Assembly: GCA_030549775.1 (NCBI GenBank)
Contig: CM060181.1
Coordinates: forward strand, 50,660,218 to 50,724,217
DNA: 64,000 nucleotides
Direction: 5' to 3'
From: Tamarix chinensis
Taxonomy: Eukaryota > Streptophyta > Magnoliopsida > Caryophyllales > Tamaricaceae
Shown here: one piece after another, positions 46,278 to 59,713 of the stretch
Position numbering within the stretch: the stretch's first letter is position 1
Layout of the letters: each line of letters opens with the position of its first letter
Notes under the pieces: generated by a model
Told to the model about the DNA's origin: nothing
What the model saw: the letters and a program-made list of their open reading frames with translations, nothing else
Databases searched by the model: none
Translations under genes and position numbers: made by a program

Positions 46278-47442
46278 TATATTACTATCTCTTAAAAGAG
46301 ATTTTATCCCTAAATTCAATCAAAAGAATGATGATAAATCAAATGATGACCAACTAATAACTATGCTCTAAAAAACTGTAACACCCCCATATTGACAACT
46401 CTTTTTTTTATATTTTGGTGGAAGGAATTATGTAAAAGATCAAGTTTTACTATTATTGCTACATTCAACATAGAGAGAGGCATGATCGATACCTAGCTCA
46501 TATAATATGTAAGGCCAAAACAACCTAGATACAAATATTAAGTTTGTTCAATAGTTAATCTAGGGTCAAGGAAAAAAACATAAAACTAAACATCATAAAG
46601 AAGAAAAAAATAAATAAAATATCAAAACATTTACAACACTTCATGTCAAAAAAGATAACCATAAGAGCAACACAACTATAAATGAAATATGATACACCAG
46701 ATAGCCCTAACACTTTGACCCTACCTAAAGTTACCCTAACCTTACAACAAATCAACTTGAAAAATTTAGTATTATTATGAATTTCTTATACTAAGTTAAA
46801 TCATAATGCCTCATAATAGGTAGCATGGTCATATTGCCTTCAATTGTATAATAACTAGAATCATGTGTACAATGTATAAGTGCACGTGACAACAACAATT
46901 AAGGATAACCATGAATCCATATCGCCATAATTAATGGCCAAAGTTCGACATGATTGCATCAACACATCAACACATAATACAAACATACTGACCAATAAGA
47001 TTTCCAAAATCAACCTCATGTTTATTGCTCACATCAAATATATCCAAGTAGTTAACAAGCTAATCCTAATATAATTATTCAATAAGTACCATAGTGGTTT
47101 CCTAATCCAATTCTAGTTACATCTAAATATCAACTTCTTAAGATGAGTACAATCTCATAATATGAAACAAAGATCACTATGGGTGATTTGACACATCAAC
47201 CACTAGCTTCCCAATATCACGTCAAAGGAGTCGCATGACCTAAGATGTGTTTACAATTATCATCAATCAAATCCTTAAGTACCCATATTCTCTATAGGGT
47301 TAGTGAATCCCAATGAGAAGAAATGATCCCTTTGTCTAGAAGTGTAACTATACACTCAATGGCCTATTTAAGTCATGAGATGCTTTTCCAATTTAAATAT
47401 TTCATTTTAATTGATTAGTGTTTTGTTCAAGTAAATGTTGCT

Positions 47443-50400
47443 TGTAACACCTCCATTTTTTACTACTGAAATTTTTTATCAAAATAATGTAGAAGCATAA
47501 AATATCCTTAGGAAAAATGGGGTGCTACCATTATACCTAACACAAGATAGGCGTTCGCCGCCTACCCCTATTAGATACAAAGCTGAAACCAACCAACTAA
47601 TTTACAAATAGAGTGTGCAAACTTAAATTAAATAAGTATTTAAAAGATTGTTTACATCAAGGACCTCCCCGGTCCCCGACCAAGTTAAATATAGGGAAAA
47701 GGTAAGTTAATACTACAAGACTACATTAGTTAGAAAACAAGACTAGAGCTTGACCCCAAAACTATAGTCTGTCATAGACCGTACAAAATCCTCCAGATGT
47801 CTACGCTCTCAAACCCCAAACCTATGTTGAGGTAGGCTCACTACTAGTTATCCCCAAAAACTTACACATGACCCTCTACTTATAGGAATGAGTAGGTAAT
47901 CAAGAAAAAGGATACATTAGTATGCTACGTACTAAGCAAGCCAATTTGCTTCCTCAACGGACATCCCAAATATGCAAGATTATATCATAATATAGATGCC
48001 ATACTTAACATGAGTCATACTAATGCCATATACTTAAAAGTAGTAATGCATTATAATAGACTATCATGCATAACTCAAGCAACACAAAATAGATCATGCT
48101 TATCTTCATATTATAATATCATAGATAATCACACATGTATTAGGCAGATTAATTCAGACAACCACTAGGGTTTATTTTCCATGTTGCTTAATCAATTAGA
48201 TTATACAATTTCCTTATCCATATATTGATACATATCAAAATCTAGTCAATCCTTCTAATTATTAACTAGCTAGCCATTTAAGCCATCATACAAGTTTTCA
48301 TTCCATCCTTTACCATTTTTATCATCCAATCCATCATTTCCATCATTATCCAAATATTTATCATTCACTTATTTATCAACCAAACTTTTATCATCGAGCG
48401 ATAGACTCTACACTACCCCCTCATCTCACATACCATGGAAGCCTATCCAAACTAAGGGATATAAAGTCCAGGTTGAAGCCAATCACCAATGTGGACATAA
48501 GTCAAAGCCAAAGCCAAAGCCAATCACCAAAATGGACATAATCCAGGCCGAAGCCAACCAATATAGACATAAGTTCACGATGAAGCCAACTACTTAAATA
48601 ATGAAACCCTTTAGTATTTATACCATCGAGTACATTATTAGTGTCTAAACTAGAAAAAGCACCGAGATCTCTAGGATCTCGCCCAAAGGCACCAATAAAC
48701 ACCCGAAGGTAGACTAACCACCAGTAGCTAATCAAGGATCAGGTAGCTCAAACCCATACACAACTCAATTGTCTTTCTCTTCAAATGATCAATACATTAT
48801 TCATGAGGATAAGTGATCACACAAGGCCCATATAAAATGTAAGCAAGGTATTCACATGTCTCTTCCATATTACTCCTTTTCATTTCCCATCCATATATAG
48901 GGTTTTCATTTATCGTTGTCCAATATTATTCATGCCCATTATATTTTTTTATTCCACCACATGCTATGTTTTATTACTCTTTTCTCAAAGACCATCATGT
49001 TTCATAAGTGGTACACCCATTAGCCTTTATAATTCTCATTGAGTATGTCATAAACCATGATTCATTTAATCTATTCATTAGTTCATTAATCTGTGATAAA
49101 ATCTATATCTTATCCTTTCTAATCATAAAACATTCCCATTCATAGCGTGAAAGCATAACCAAACTCAAATGAATCAAATCACATAAATTAGTTGAACCAA
49201 TCGATCGGTTTAGGTTGATTAGTCGATTGGTTTGACTTGACCAAACCCTACTTTTCCTGAAATTAGTTGATTAGTTTGGACAGACTAGTTGACTGTTCAT
49301 AGACCATTCGATCATTATTCCCAACCATTTGATGGGTTTAAGTAGAGAGCAAGACTAAGGTCCATGCACACTTACCATTCGATGGGTTATGTTAACCAGT
49401 CGACTGTTCTAAGAACTATTCAATCGATTTGATGTAACCAATCGATCATTTTTCTATACGACAACATCAAACATTCATTTTTATGCAGATTATGCTTATA
49501 AATCTTTATTTTACAACATTGGAACATATTTTAACATCAAATAACACATTTTTATCCTATTTAAGTTACACATCTTAGCATTAATCATCACAACCCATCA
49601 TTTCTCAAGATTCATGCTCTTTACTCAAAATGCACCATCTAACCATTCAAATAAGTTCTACAAGCTATAATAGTTTCATATCATGGAAGATTACTCATAA
49701 CTCATTTTAGAAACAAGAGTCACTTACTTGATGCAAGGAAAACTTTTCTTAAATAAAAAAAAATCTCAGCCCATTAAAACCTCAACTTATAGAACCTTAA
49801 AAATAAGTTTAAACTAAGAAATTCATGCATAGCTTTAATAAATTAGAACTTGAAATAGAAAGGAAAGAATGAACATACCACACCCCAAAGGAAAAATAAA
49901 GGGTACTCAACTGAACCACTCAATCTTTTTGCCAAATCTAACTATTCTGTGTTTAATAATTAAAACAAGAGGGAGTTATAGAAATGATTATAAGAGTGAA
50001 AGGAATATGACTGTAAGGTTTGAAGTGCAAAGAGAGAGGGTGAATGCTTAAGAGTTAGGTATTTTTTCTGGTTGAATAACACGTAAACAAAATAGGTAAT
50101 TGGAGTTATTTATAGCCAACCAATCGAGATAAATCACAATATGGTCAGGAATAATTTGAAAACCCTAATTCTAATCATTTAACTTTGAGTTAAACGGACG
50201 TATTTTGTCCAAGATAGGCTGACCTATCCTTTAGAGCTCCAATGTTGATTTCTGGGAAATGCTGGTCAATTGGTCCAGACATAAAATTCACAAGAGAGGT
50301 AATGGAAGGTTAGGATGGAAGAAATCTTCCAGTTGGTTATAATTGAGCCTAAGATCAAAGCAATAATCTCAACAATGTGTAGAGAAGAGAGGTGGAAGAA

Positions 50401-50891
50401 GACGAGGTTGAGGTTATCTCCTCTTCAATTGTCCCAATTGACCTTCTAAATAAATCGGAGGTTGTATTTTTAGGCTAAATGCATCATGAAAAAAGCTAAG
50501 AATATCGTAGGAACAATTAGGCATAGGCTAGCAAAGTTCCAATTCATTATAAGAAATTTTCCCAAAAAATTGAGTTTTAAAAATATGCACAGCTCGACAA
50601 ACCAATCGAATGGTTTTGCCTACCGGTCAGGTGTTCTACAAATCAGTTAATCGGTTCCCCAACTAGTCTATCAGTTTCGTTGACTAAAAACCATTTTGCT
50701 AAAATGATGAACCAATCAATCGATTCATGGAACCAATTGATTGATTCACCCGAAAAACTCAAATTTAATTTTACAACGTTATTCCAAATTCAACCTTACT
50801 TCAAACCAAATCATAATACTAGATAAAAAATCAATAATTAAAATTTAGACAAGATCTCATTCAACATTTTCCAAAAAGGTGGGGTATTACA
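47443..50891. mobile_element. Nested long LTR-like element, 3.45 kb (copy F)
   Basis: Starts TGTAACACCTCC and ends GGGGTATTACA. The length (3449 bp) nearly equals copy A (3443 bp). It is closely related to the partial copy at 62189: both share AATGGGGTGYTACC, CCTAACA.AGGATA, TTTACA.CAA.GGACC and AGGAATGAG.AG. blocks in order. Flanking 5-mers TTGCT and TTGTC agree at three of five positions. It contains a degenerate GCCAAAGCCAATCACCAA array at 48460-48610 and ACCAATCGATNGGTT motifs at 49190-49450 and 50590-50750. A TATA-like TTATTTATA lies at 50107-50115. No protein domains. Confidence 0.78.
48460..48610. repeat. Degenerate tandem array inside copy F
   Basis: Units based on ATAAGTCCAGGCCGAAGCCAATCACCAA-like sequence recur about four times, with AAAGCC itself reiterated three times near 48507-48525. 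The same array occurs near 63170-63240 in the related copy. Confidence 0.75.
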
Positions 50892-50896
50892 TTGTC

Positions 50897-51030
50897 ATTC
50901 CAAGGATCCTAAGAGCCACAATAACAAGACAATTATCCAAATCGATTGAAAGGACCCTAAGGGTCACAACAACAAGCCAACTTCCATCAAACCAAAGGAA
51001 CTCAAGGGTTATTACAACTCAAATCAATCT
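50897..51030. repeat. Degenerate tandem array inside copy E
   Basis: AAGGATCCTAAGAGCCACAA, AAGGACCCTAAGGGTCACAA and AAGGAACTCAAGGGTTATTA recur at about 45-50-base spacing. The array begins immediately right of the copy F insertion. Confidence 0.8.
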
Positions 51031-53269
51031 AAACCTAGGATTAGGCATTATGCTATAGCCTAAATATTTTCCCAAATTTAATTAACTAAATATTTTTTCA
51101 ACCTCTTTATTTTTAATCTTTCAAGGTTAGCACAAAGTTAAATATCAAAGATAAATAAAAGGTCCAACTAATTTTAATAAATATGCAAACTAAATAAAAT
51201 ATAGCATAGATAATAAAAAAACATAAGCTAAGGTAAAACCTTAGCTAACCTATAGTATCAATCACAAGAAAATCAACAAAACTATCCCAAGGGACCAATT
51301 AACCTGTTTGGGAGTAACAATAACACACAAATAGAGGAAAACAAACAAACTAAGGGATTGTTTTGGGGTAACAACCAACTAATTAATTGATAGGTTGGTT
51401 TCCCCCTAAACTAGTTTATTAGTATAGGGCAAAAACAAATTACACAAATGTTAATTTAACTCGTCGAGGAGTGATCCAATATTAATCATTTGATAGACTA
51501 TTTGAACTGTTTTTCTTATACCAATTGACTCTTTTATTTGAGTAAACCACATATACAATCATGAAATTCATACACATGTAAATGATAACCTATCCATATA
51601 GTCCTATACTACTCTTAAACCATCAAAACTCTTATAAAATATATGTTAACATACTAATTACATCAAATCACGCTTAAAATTCAAATAAACCATCATGCCT
51701 CTAAATTCACCAAAATATCCCAAATGGTCATGCATGATATCCAACTCTAAGATATTACGTATAACACTAAAGGTTATGCTCAACTCAAACATTCAACTAT
51801 AAATAACTAAATATTGGAGAAATAAACATGAAAAATACTCTTTTATACATTTTCAAAAGGTATAACCACTCATACATTTACATGCATATGCTCTAAATTA
51901 TATTCATGATAAAACATGATTTAACAATAATAAAACCTAAGTTGCTTGGTAAGCTTAAGAAGACTAACACGCTTTCACATAAATTATACCATCTAAGGAG
52001 TATGTTTAGATTTACCTAGACCCAAAGCCTATATAAAAATGCATTTACAAGGAAACCTGAATTTCCTCCAAGATGGCCTTCAAAGAATAAAAAGTTTAGA
52101 AAAAGAAGAAGCATCATAACAAAAATAAATAATAAAAATAAAAAATTCTAAGACTAGAAAAGGAATGTCACCCTTTCATCTAAAGGAGAAGAATAAGGTT
52201 GAAGAACAAAGTGACAACTTCCCAAATTAGCCACTAATCTAACATTCCTTACTTATTTAAAAATAAGTAGAGGCTAGATAATGGAGTTATGAAGAATGAA
52301 AAAAAAAAGGAGGAAAAGAAAGGAGATGTATTTGTTTAAGGGTTATAAAAAGGGAGGAGGGACATAGGAGCAGACAAAGGAAAAAAAGGCTATAATAATT
52401 ATGAAAAAATAAATAAAATAAAGGCTTAAGAGTGGAAAAATGGTTAGAATATGATGACCATAATGGAAAAACAAATTGGGGAAGGCACTTGATTGATCAA
52501 GGAAAATTAGAAGTGGTAGGTTAAGGATAAAAGGGTTGAATACGTCACACCAACCCCCTAGACTATGAGACCAAAAAAAATTATGGAGGATAAGATCTTA
52601 AAATTCACAATTCACATTCTAAACTAGGGGAGATTTTGGAGAAGGATAAAAAGTGTGAAAGGTACCTTTTTAGAGATATGGATGAATTAATGTGTAAAAT
52701 AGGGCTCTTCAAGTCAGTAGAATAAGGATACAACTCAAAAATATTATTAAGAAGAATAGAATATTAGGAAATGATTGGTTAAGGTTTGGAATAAGAAATA
52801 GGATCATAAAAATTGAACCTATAAGAACTAGTTGACCGATGGAACAATTAATTAGTTTTGTTAGACTAGTCAATTGACCTCACCAAAGGCCCAAAAATAA
52901 AATAAACACAACAACTTGAAAGGCGACACATGAACTAGTCAACTTGTGGAGAAATTACTTGGTTTTATTAGACTCGTTCACTAGTCTCATTGAGACCCAA
53001 CATAAAAACAAGTAGCAATGAATTGATTGTCATACATAAAATATGGATTAGTGACTTAACTAACCAAACTTGCACAAGGACTTAGACATGTTCCCAAAAT
53101 ATAAATAAACTAAAAAAAAGGTAGGATTAATTTCTCATTATGGGAATATAATCCAACAAATTAGGGATCTAAAATTTGGGGTATTAAAGAAGCAAACATT
53201 AGTAAGGGTTTTATGGAAACAAAAGGGGTACTACCCCTTAAAAAAACCTATTTGATAAGCAAACATGTT

Positions 53270-54293
53270 TTAAATTTTCTAATGCTATTTTTGTTCTTTA
53301 TCTTCTAGGAAGGCCCTTATACTCCATGGTGACTTTATGGAACCTTAATGAGTGGTATAATATTCAATTTGGTCTATCGTGTCTTGGTGTCAATGATCCT
53401 CAACAACCTCTTCTTATATGTTAATGAGTCATTAATCTCAATATCCTTATGCTGTATCGCATGTGAAGGATAGGCAATAAACTTCCATAAATATGAGTTA
53501 TGGAAGATTCATAGATACAAAATAACTCCATAGAAAATTCTAGATGTCATGCAAATTTGATAAATTTTTCAAGAATCTTAGATGGACTGATGTATCTAAG
53601 CTTTAGCTTGCTTCTCCTGCTAAACCTACTTACATCCCTTGTTGGAGAGACCCTTAAGATCTTTGTTATCTACCTCATAACCACATGACCTTCGTATATG
53701 ATTTATGTATTTTTTTTGGTTTATTTTGAGCTTATCTGATGTGATCCTAAATAAATTTGACATGCCAAGTGGTCTTCTAAATCAAATATGGCCTTATTAC
53801 AATAATATCAATAATGTCACTCTCTTATAAAGATTTATGGAACTTGCATCCATATAATGCCTCAAATTGTGCCATCTTTATAATAGAGAGATAGTTGTTA
53901 TTGTATGAGAACTCTCACAAATCCACTTGATCCTCTCTACTGCCCTGAAAGTTGAGTGCGTATGTTCTCTAATGTCTTTATTATATGCCGGATCTAACCA
54001 TTCTTAGCTTGGTGAAATGTAATACTCATCTTCTTTTGTGTGCCAAAAACCTCCAGTAATTTCATATAGAAATGGAACCAAAACCTAGAATCATAGTCAA
54101 AGATAATATTTAAAATCATACCAAGGTATCTCACCACATATCTCAAGTATGCTCTAGCTAATTGATTCATGCTCAAGGTATAATTCATAAAAATAAACAC
54201 TATTGATTTAGTTAATTGATCCACTATAACCCAACTCATATCACAAGAGTTGCATGTCCTTAGAAAACTCAATGATGTGTAGTAGCAACACAA
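53270..54293 (-). pseudogene. Gypsy integrase core and C-terminal region
   Basis: Minus strand, from right to left: FLRTCNSCDMSWVIVDQLTKS, YVVRYLGMILNIIFDYDSRF and FGTQKKMSITFHQAKNG give the catalytic-core D and D motifs. Frameshifted downstream blocks include VSPTRDVSRF, KLKLRYISPSKILEKF, resembling VSPxKGVxRFGxKGKLxPRYIGPxxILE of chromovirus-type gypsy elements. The catalytic Glu region is decayed. The upstream part of this integrase continues at 61186-61345, separated by the 54294-61179 element. Confidence 0.9.
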
Positions 54294-54592
54294 TGCAAAC
54301 TTGTAGATTTTTAGGATAAATTACGGAAAAACAAAAGAAAGATGGTAGATGTGTATAGGAAAACATGATGAACGATGGTAATATATGGTGATGATGGGTG
54401 TGGTATATAAATATAGGATATGAATTTGGGTGTTCAAAATACTCACAAGATAGTCTTGATTAAGCTCACAAAAAATAATAATCAAGAGTTTTTAAATTAT
54501 CACTTGCATAAACAAAGATAATTTAGAGAGATCTAGTTTATGAATCATATAGATAACATAATCATATAACAATAAAACAGTCACATGGTTTA

Positions 54593-57500
54593 TGTAACAC
54601 CCTTATTTTTGCAACTAGATTTTTGTAGAAGCTAACTAGAAACGTAGAATGTTATTGTTGCATCTAACATAAGAGTGGTATGATCCATACCTAACCTATG
54701 ATGGGTGTAAGGCTAAAAAGTAAGCTCATATCCCAAGGGTCAGGTGTAATCGTCACTTTACCTGAGTTCAATAAAACTTGATAGAAAATAGATATGAGGT
54801 TAAGATATCTACCAAAGCTCAAAACAAGCTAAACCTAAATAGAATGTAGGATCATAAGGATCCAAAATGAAGCACCTATTGAGTATACGAGTGACTCAAC
54901 ACTCTAATCCCCACAAAGCAAGACTTGAGAAATCTACACAATCTAAAATGGTTTTGTATTAGTATGAATAACATACTAAGTAAGACCTAATTACCTTGTA
55001 TAAACATGCTTCACACAAAAAATACCATCACATTATACAACATCATGCTGATAATGGAATTGATCATGCATAAGAAAAGAGAACAAAGCCTTAATGAAAC
55101 TCTAGTAAACCTATTCCTATTAATATTAAATCACGCTAAGAATGAAGCGTACATAATCCATGCTTGCAATTAACCACATAGAGCATCTTCATACTAGAAA
55201 ACTTGGGCATAAATAATGTACAATTTGGAAACATTAATGATTTGATTAGCATAGAGGAAGCAGGCAAAACTTATATACATGTCTATCATGCTTTTAAAAA
55301 AATGTCATAGAAGGACATATAGGCATGGAATCATTAAGGATTTGACAAGCATAAAAGAATTAGTCAAATCCTATAGCATTACTAACATTCACTTCAATAA
55401 ATATTCTGTATCATTTGACTCATGGCAGTATAAGTATTTTTCAAGTGATTAGACTAAATGCATTTCAATACTCATGTATGACCATCACACCCCATGACAA
55501 GTAGCCTTATAGGTTAGATTCACAATCATAGCTATCGCGAAAAAGGACTCATACATATAGCCATATTGGTTGGGAATCAGAAATAGGAGCCCAACTCCCC
55601 TATATATGAATATTTAGGCTAAGGGGATTTTTAAGGACGATATGACCACCTTATATTAATCACCAAATGCCACATCTTGGACATTCAATTCCCACCACCA
55701 ATGGTCTCCAACCATAGTGGCCTCACCAACAACATCCTAATTCTTATGTGTGCACACCCCCTATAGAGTTTAGATGGACCTATAGATTGAAAAAGATACC
55801 AATATACTATACGGCTAATAACCCCTTCCATTTTATGAAAACAAAAAAAGATAGTCTAAAGGATTGTGTTTTAAATGATAGCACCAAATTTATTCCACAC
55901 AGGGAAACTCAGAAAGCACATAGCATATGTATCTGCTGATTTTAAAGGATAGTTGTAACCTTTTACTCCATAATTTTTTATGGTTAATAAAAAACCTCAA
56001 ATAACATTTACAAATCATTTAAAACAATGAAAACTGTTGATCTAAATGATCACCATAGATTATAAAATCTCCAAATTTTTTAGGGAAAGAAAACCCATAG
56101 ATTACACGACAATGTCTAAAAACCTGAGAAATAAGCCATAAGAAAACTTTTTTGAAAGAAATAATGGTTACATCTTACCTAATAAGAGTCCCAAAAATAA
56201 TTTAAAATTCAAACTTAGGATAATAAGACTTTAAAGCCTAACATATGATTTTATTCATCTAATGACTAAATTGTAGTTTAAAAACTTGAACTTCTATTCA
56301 TAGGTTTAAAAGACCAAAAATGAGGGGAAAAAATGCTTAAAACAATTTTTATGGTTATTACCAAAATTAGAAAAAATTGTTGATAAAATTATCTTTACCA
56401 AGTCACAATAAGAGTCCATGTCAAATTTACAAAAATTCAATATTTATGGCATAATAAAAATTTCTTTTTATGGAGAGAAGTTTAAAAATAAAAACAAAAA
56501 AATATGTTATTATCAAGAATTACTATTCACCATCATTGTCTATTTATCAAAAATTACTATTTATAAAGGAAAAATAGTTAACAGTCAAAGGTTGTGGTCA
56601 ACTTTTGACTCTAAAATTCCACTAAAGCCTTTTAGGGGTGTTTTAACTATATTTGGTTGATTATCTCAAAAAAAGGTTGAAAGATTAAATCTTTATTGAG
56701 GTAATTAGGGAATCATTAGCTAACAATGCTTTGAATATCGTTTAGAATGCAAAGAACACAAAGAACAATATAAATATTACAAAACTTTAACCAAAATTAA
56801 GACCTTCAAATATTAATTATCACAAAATATAATATATACCAAAATTAGTCTACAAATTAGAAGGATCATCATGGTTTTATTAAATTAATCAAAATCCATA
56901 AAATCATCACAACTTCTCAATAACATCAAGAACACCTATTTCTTCCTAATTTCAACAAAACATTAGAATATCAAAACATACTCAAATTAAAGTACACTAT
57001 ATATTAAAAATCATTCACAAATTGTAACCTATAACATGGGGTAATCAATTTCATAAAACATCTACAGAAAAATAAACACCTAAATCATCTAAATATTTAA
57101 AAAAAAATAAAGCATGCTTAGGATCACTAAATCATGATATGTTATATATAAAAATTAATCTACTAATTTCCTAAAATAACATGGCATCATTAATTTCACA
57201 AACACCAATAGAATAAAAAAATTACCAAATTTAGACAGAAAATCTAGACCACCAAACATAGCATGAATCCATCAATTTTACCAAATTAAACATGCTTAAA
57301 ATAAGTAATAAGATCTTAGCAAAAGTGTAATCACTTAATTAGAAAAAGAAAGATTCAAATATCAAACCCAATCTTACAAAAACCTCTATTAATCTAAGAA
57401 AATCCATGAAAATATTAGCATAATTAATCATATATTAACCAAATCAAAGCACATGGAGTAAAAGAGGAAAAGGAGGGAACACTTATCTTCAAGTTTAGAA

Positions 57501-58441
57501 GAAAAACCAAGCTCCTACATGGAGAAAAAAATTGTGATGAAGGTTTCATCCATATTGAGGAGAGTAAATAGAAGAAAAAAAAATGTAGGGAGAAAGAAAA
57601 GAGAAAGATTAGAAAAGAAGAAACTATGATAAGTGTAAAGAATGGAGGGTATTATAGTAACTTTATAACTTATGATAATTATCCAAAAATGAAAGGAAAT
57701 GGGGGTTCATATGGAGGAGAAGAATAAGTGACCCCAAATCATCGACCATATAAAAGAAATAGGAAGAAGAAAGAAAAATTTGTAACTAAGGTTAATATGG
57801 TAATTTTGTTGAAGAAAACATATCCAATTTGGTTTCTACAAAGGAGAGGAAAACATGACATTATAATGGCATATAAAATATTTTGTAATCCGTACTATTC
57901 AATAATTAAAGCCTGGGGATTTATTCTCACAATATTTGATAAAGTTTAGAAGATGAAAAGTTGTATATGATAACTTTTATGTCTAAAGCTGTTTGAACAA
58001 ATCTAAAAAGTATAAAAATAATTATACAACATTTTAAAATAACTTTCAGGTTAAATAAAATATAATATATTTAAACCCAAATCTTTGTAAATTTTGGATA
58101 TCTAAAAGGGCTATTTCGAGGCTTAATACACTGCAATAATGCTAACCAGATGAATAATATTTTTTTAGAAATCCCTACATAAAATTTTTAAATGGTTTAG
58201 GAGATTAAAAAAAATATAAGGATTACAAAAAATTTAGAATTAGGTCGGTTTGGAATAAGATTAATAGCTGAAAGTGTTTAAGAAAATTTCATAGAAAAAA
58301 CGTGTTCGAAAGAATTAAGAAATGGAAATAAAATGTTTGAAAAACAAAAAGGATATACTAGAATATTTAAAATAATATGATTTTATTTTGAAATATAGAA
58401 GGTATTGAGTAAGCTAGGGTTTTTGAAAATTGGATCTTACA
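54593..58441. mobile_element. Long LTR-like element, 3.85 kb (copy G)
   Basis: Starts TGTAACACCCTTATTTTTG and ends GAAAATTGGATCTTACA. Its left portion is most similar to copy E (GTTATTGTTGCATCTAACATAAGAG). The TGTGCACACCCCCTATAGAG module is at 55748 and a GA-rich block at 57460-57760. The flanking 5-mers do not match, so an aged or rearranged junction is possible. No protein domains are visible. Confidence 0.68.
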
Positions 58442-58705
58442 ACCTCAATGAGAGAAAATATTAACTTATTAATTCAAATCAACAGGGGCTTTATAGAGCC
58501 AAATTTCATCTCCTCAAGCTAAATCTTCCACATATAAGATAAAATAAAACTAAAAAGAAAAAAGGAAAAAATATCTCCTAATATCCACGCCACAAACATA
58601 GAAAATATAAATATAAAACATACTCTAAAAGGTCAAACTCCATCTTATGTTAACTAATCTCCTAAGACGCTATTTAATTTTAGGGTAAAAAAATTAGATA
58701 AGAGC

Positions 58706-59021
58706 TAATTTATCCTTAACCGATAACTACTATTCATGCGAATAGTACTTGTGAATGTTAGCCAAATAAAATCCTTAGAAATTTTATCTTATCTTAACTA
58801 ACAACCTATTAGAAGATAAGTAACACTATAAGATAATTAATTCAATAACTACGGTAATAATGTTAATTTATCCTTAATCGATAACTACTATTTATATTAC
58901 TATTTATGTGAATATACTTGTGAATGTTAGCCAAATAAAATCCTTAAAATTTTTATCTTATCTTAAATAACAAACTATTAGAAGATAAGTAACACTATAA
59001 GATAATTAATTCAATAACTAA
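58706..59021. repeat. 158-bp tandem duplication in the split gypsy LTR
   Basis: TAATTTATCCTTAACCGATAAC... starts at 58706 and again at 58864; both run through GTGAATGTTAGCCAAATAAA to AATAACTA.GGTAATAATGT with few differences. The second copy has a short extra TTTATATTACTA segment. The partner LTR near 60800-60985 carries a single unit. Confidence 0.9.
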
Positions 59022-59222
59022 GGTAATAATGTTTAAGTAACTAAATTTTCCTTGATAAGGTGTAGTGCTTTCGTAGGGCATACTATCATTTCCCTAGGGT
59101 CAAGTGTCCTTACATATGTAGGGTATAACATCCCTTACCTAAGGTCATGCATCCTTCCCATAGGGCACTTCATAAGACAAGTTTTAGGGTGCCCTCCAAT
59201 TTTAGGGTATACTTCTGAATCA

Positions 59223-59290
59223 TTCTTCCTTTATTGAGAAGATCTTGCCCTCAAATTTTTAGACTTGAGTTTAAGAATTTTTTGATGGTT
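59223..59290 (-). other. Polypurine stretch and pol 3' tail of the deleted gypsy element
   Basis: On the minus strand AACTCAAGTCTAAAAATTTG...AAAGGAAGAA precedes the 3' LTR start TGATTCAG. This matches the usual CTCGAGGACGAG...purine-tract end of gypsy pol. Confidence 0.5.
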
Positions 59291-59713
59291 AAGGAACCTC
59301 TCACGGTGAGCCACATCCTTCAATTATTTCATCAACTCTTCAATCTAGAAGGAATCTTTGAATATATTTAATAGTGTCCTAAGAGGAACCATACCAACAA
59401 ACCTTCTCATTCTTGTCCATTGTTACATAGTTTTTGAAACAAAATAATTTTAAATAAATTTAATCTTATATAATCTTGACTATATAGTAACATTCTCTCC
59501 TTTTGTGATTTCTTCCCATCCAAAGCATAATACACATCACCTCCTCAATGTCTCCTTCCATTCAGCATTAGGATGGTGATATTTGGATGTCTCTTCCTTC
59601 TATCTTACCCTTACATGCCTCTACATGCTTGGAATCACTCTTCTTTTCAGTAGACTCCTTAACCTCCTTCCTCATAAATAACTCCACTTTCTCCTTTCAA
59701 GATAGTGTTTTTA

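Larger units (their letters stand above)
46377..53188. mobile_element. Long LTR-like element split by a nested copy (copy E)
   Basis: Starts TGTAACACCCCCATATTG and ends TTTGGGGTATTAAA. Removing the nested insertion 47443-50891 leaves 1066 + 2297 = 3363 bp, the size of the other copies. Near its left end TTGCTACATTCAACATAG matches the TTGCATCTAACATAAG of the copy at 54593. A module ATTCTCTATAGGGTTAG lies at 47289 and a tandem array at 50897-51030 continues just after the insertion point. No protein domains. The 5-bp flanks AAAAC/GAAGC agree at only three positions. Confidence 0.72.
54294..59222 (-). mobile_element. 3' LTR of the deleted gypsy element, split by copy G
   Basis: 54294-54592 aligns with 60317-60560 (AAAGATGGTAGATGTGTATAGG, ACATGATGAA, AAATTATCACTTGCAT). 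58442-59222 aligns with about 60590-61179 (CACATATAAGATAA, CTCCTAATATCCAC, CCTAAGGTCAT.CATCC, TTTTAGGGT). The 3849-bp insertion 54593-58441 separates the two parts. Confidence 0.78.

Noticed and set aside
49869..50051. 60-codon ORF
   Set aside because: Lies in the GA-rich block of a long LTR-like copy and is not preserved in the sister copies.
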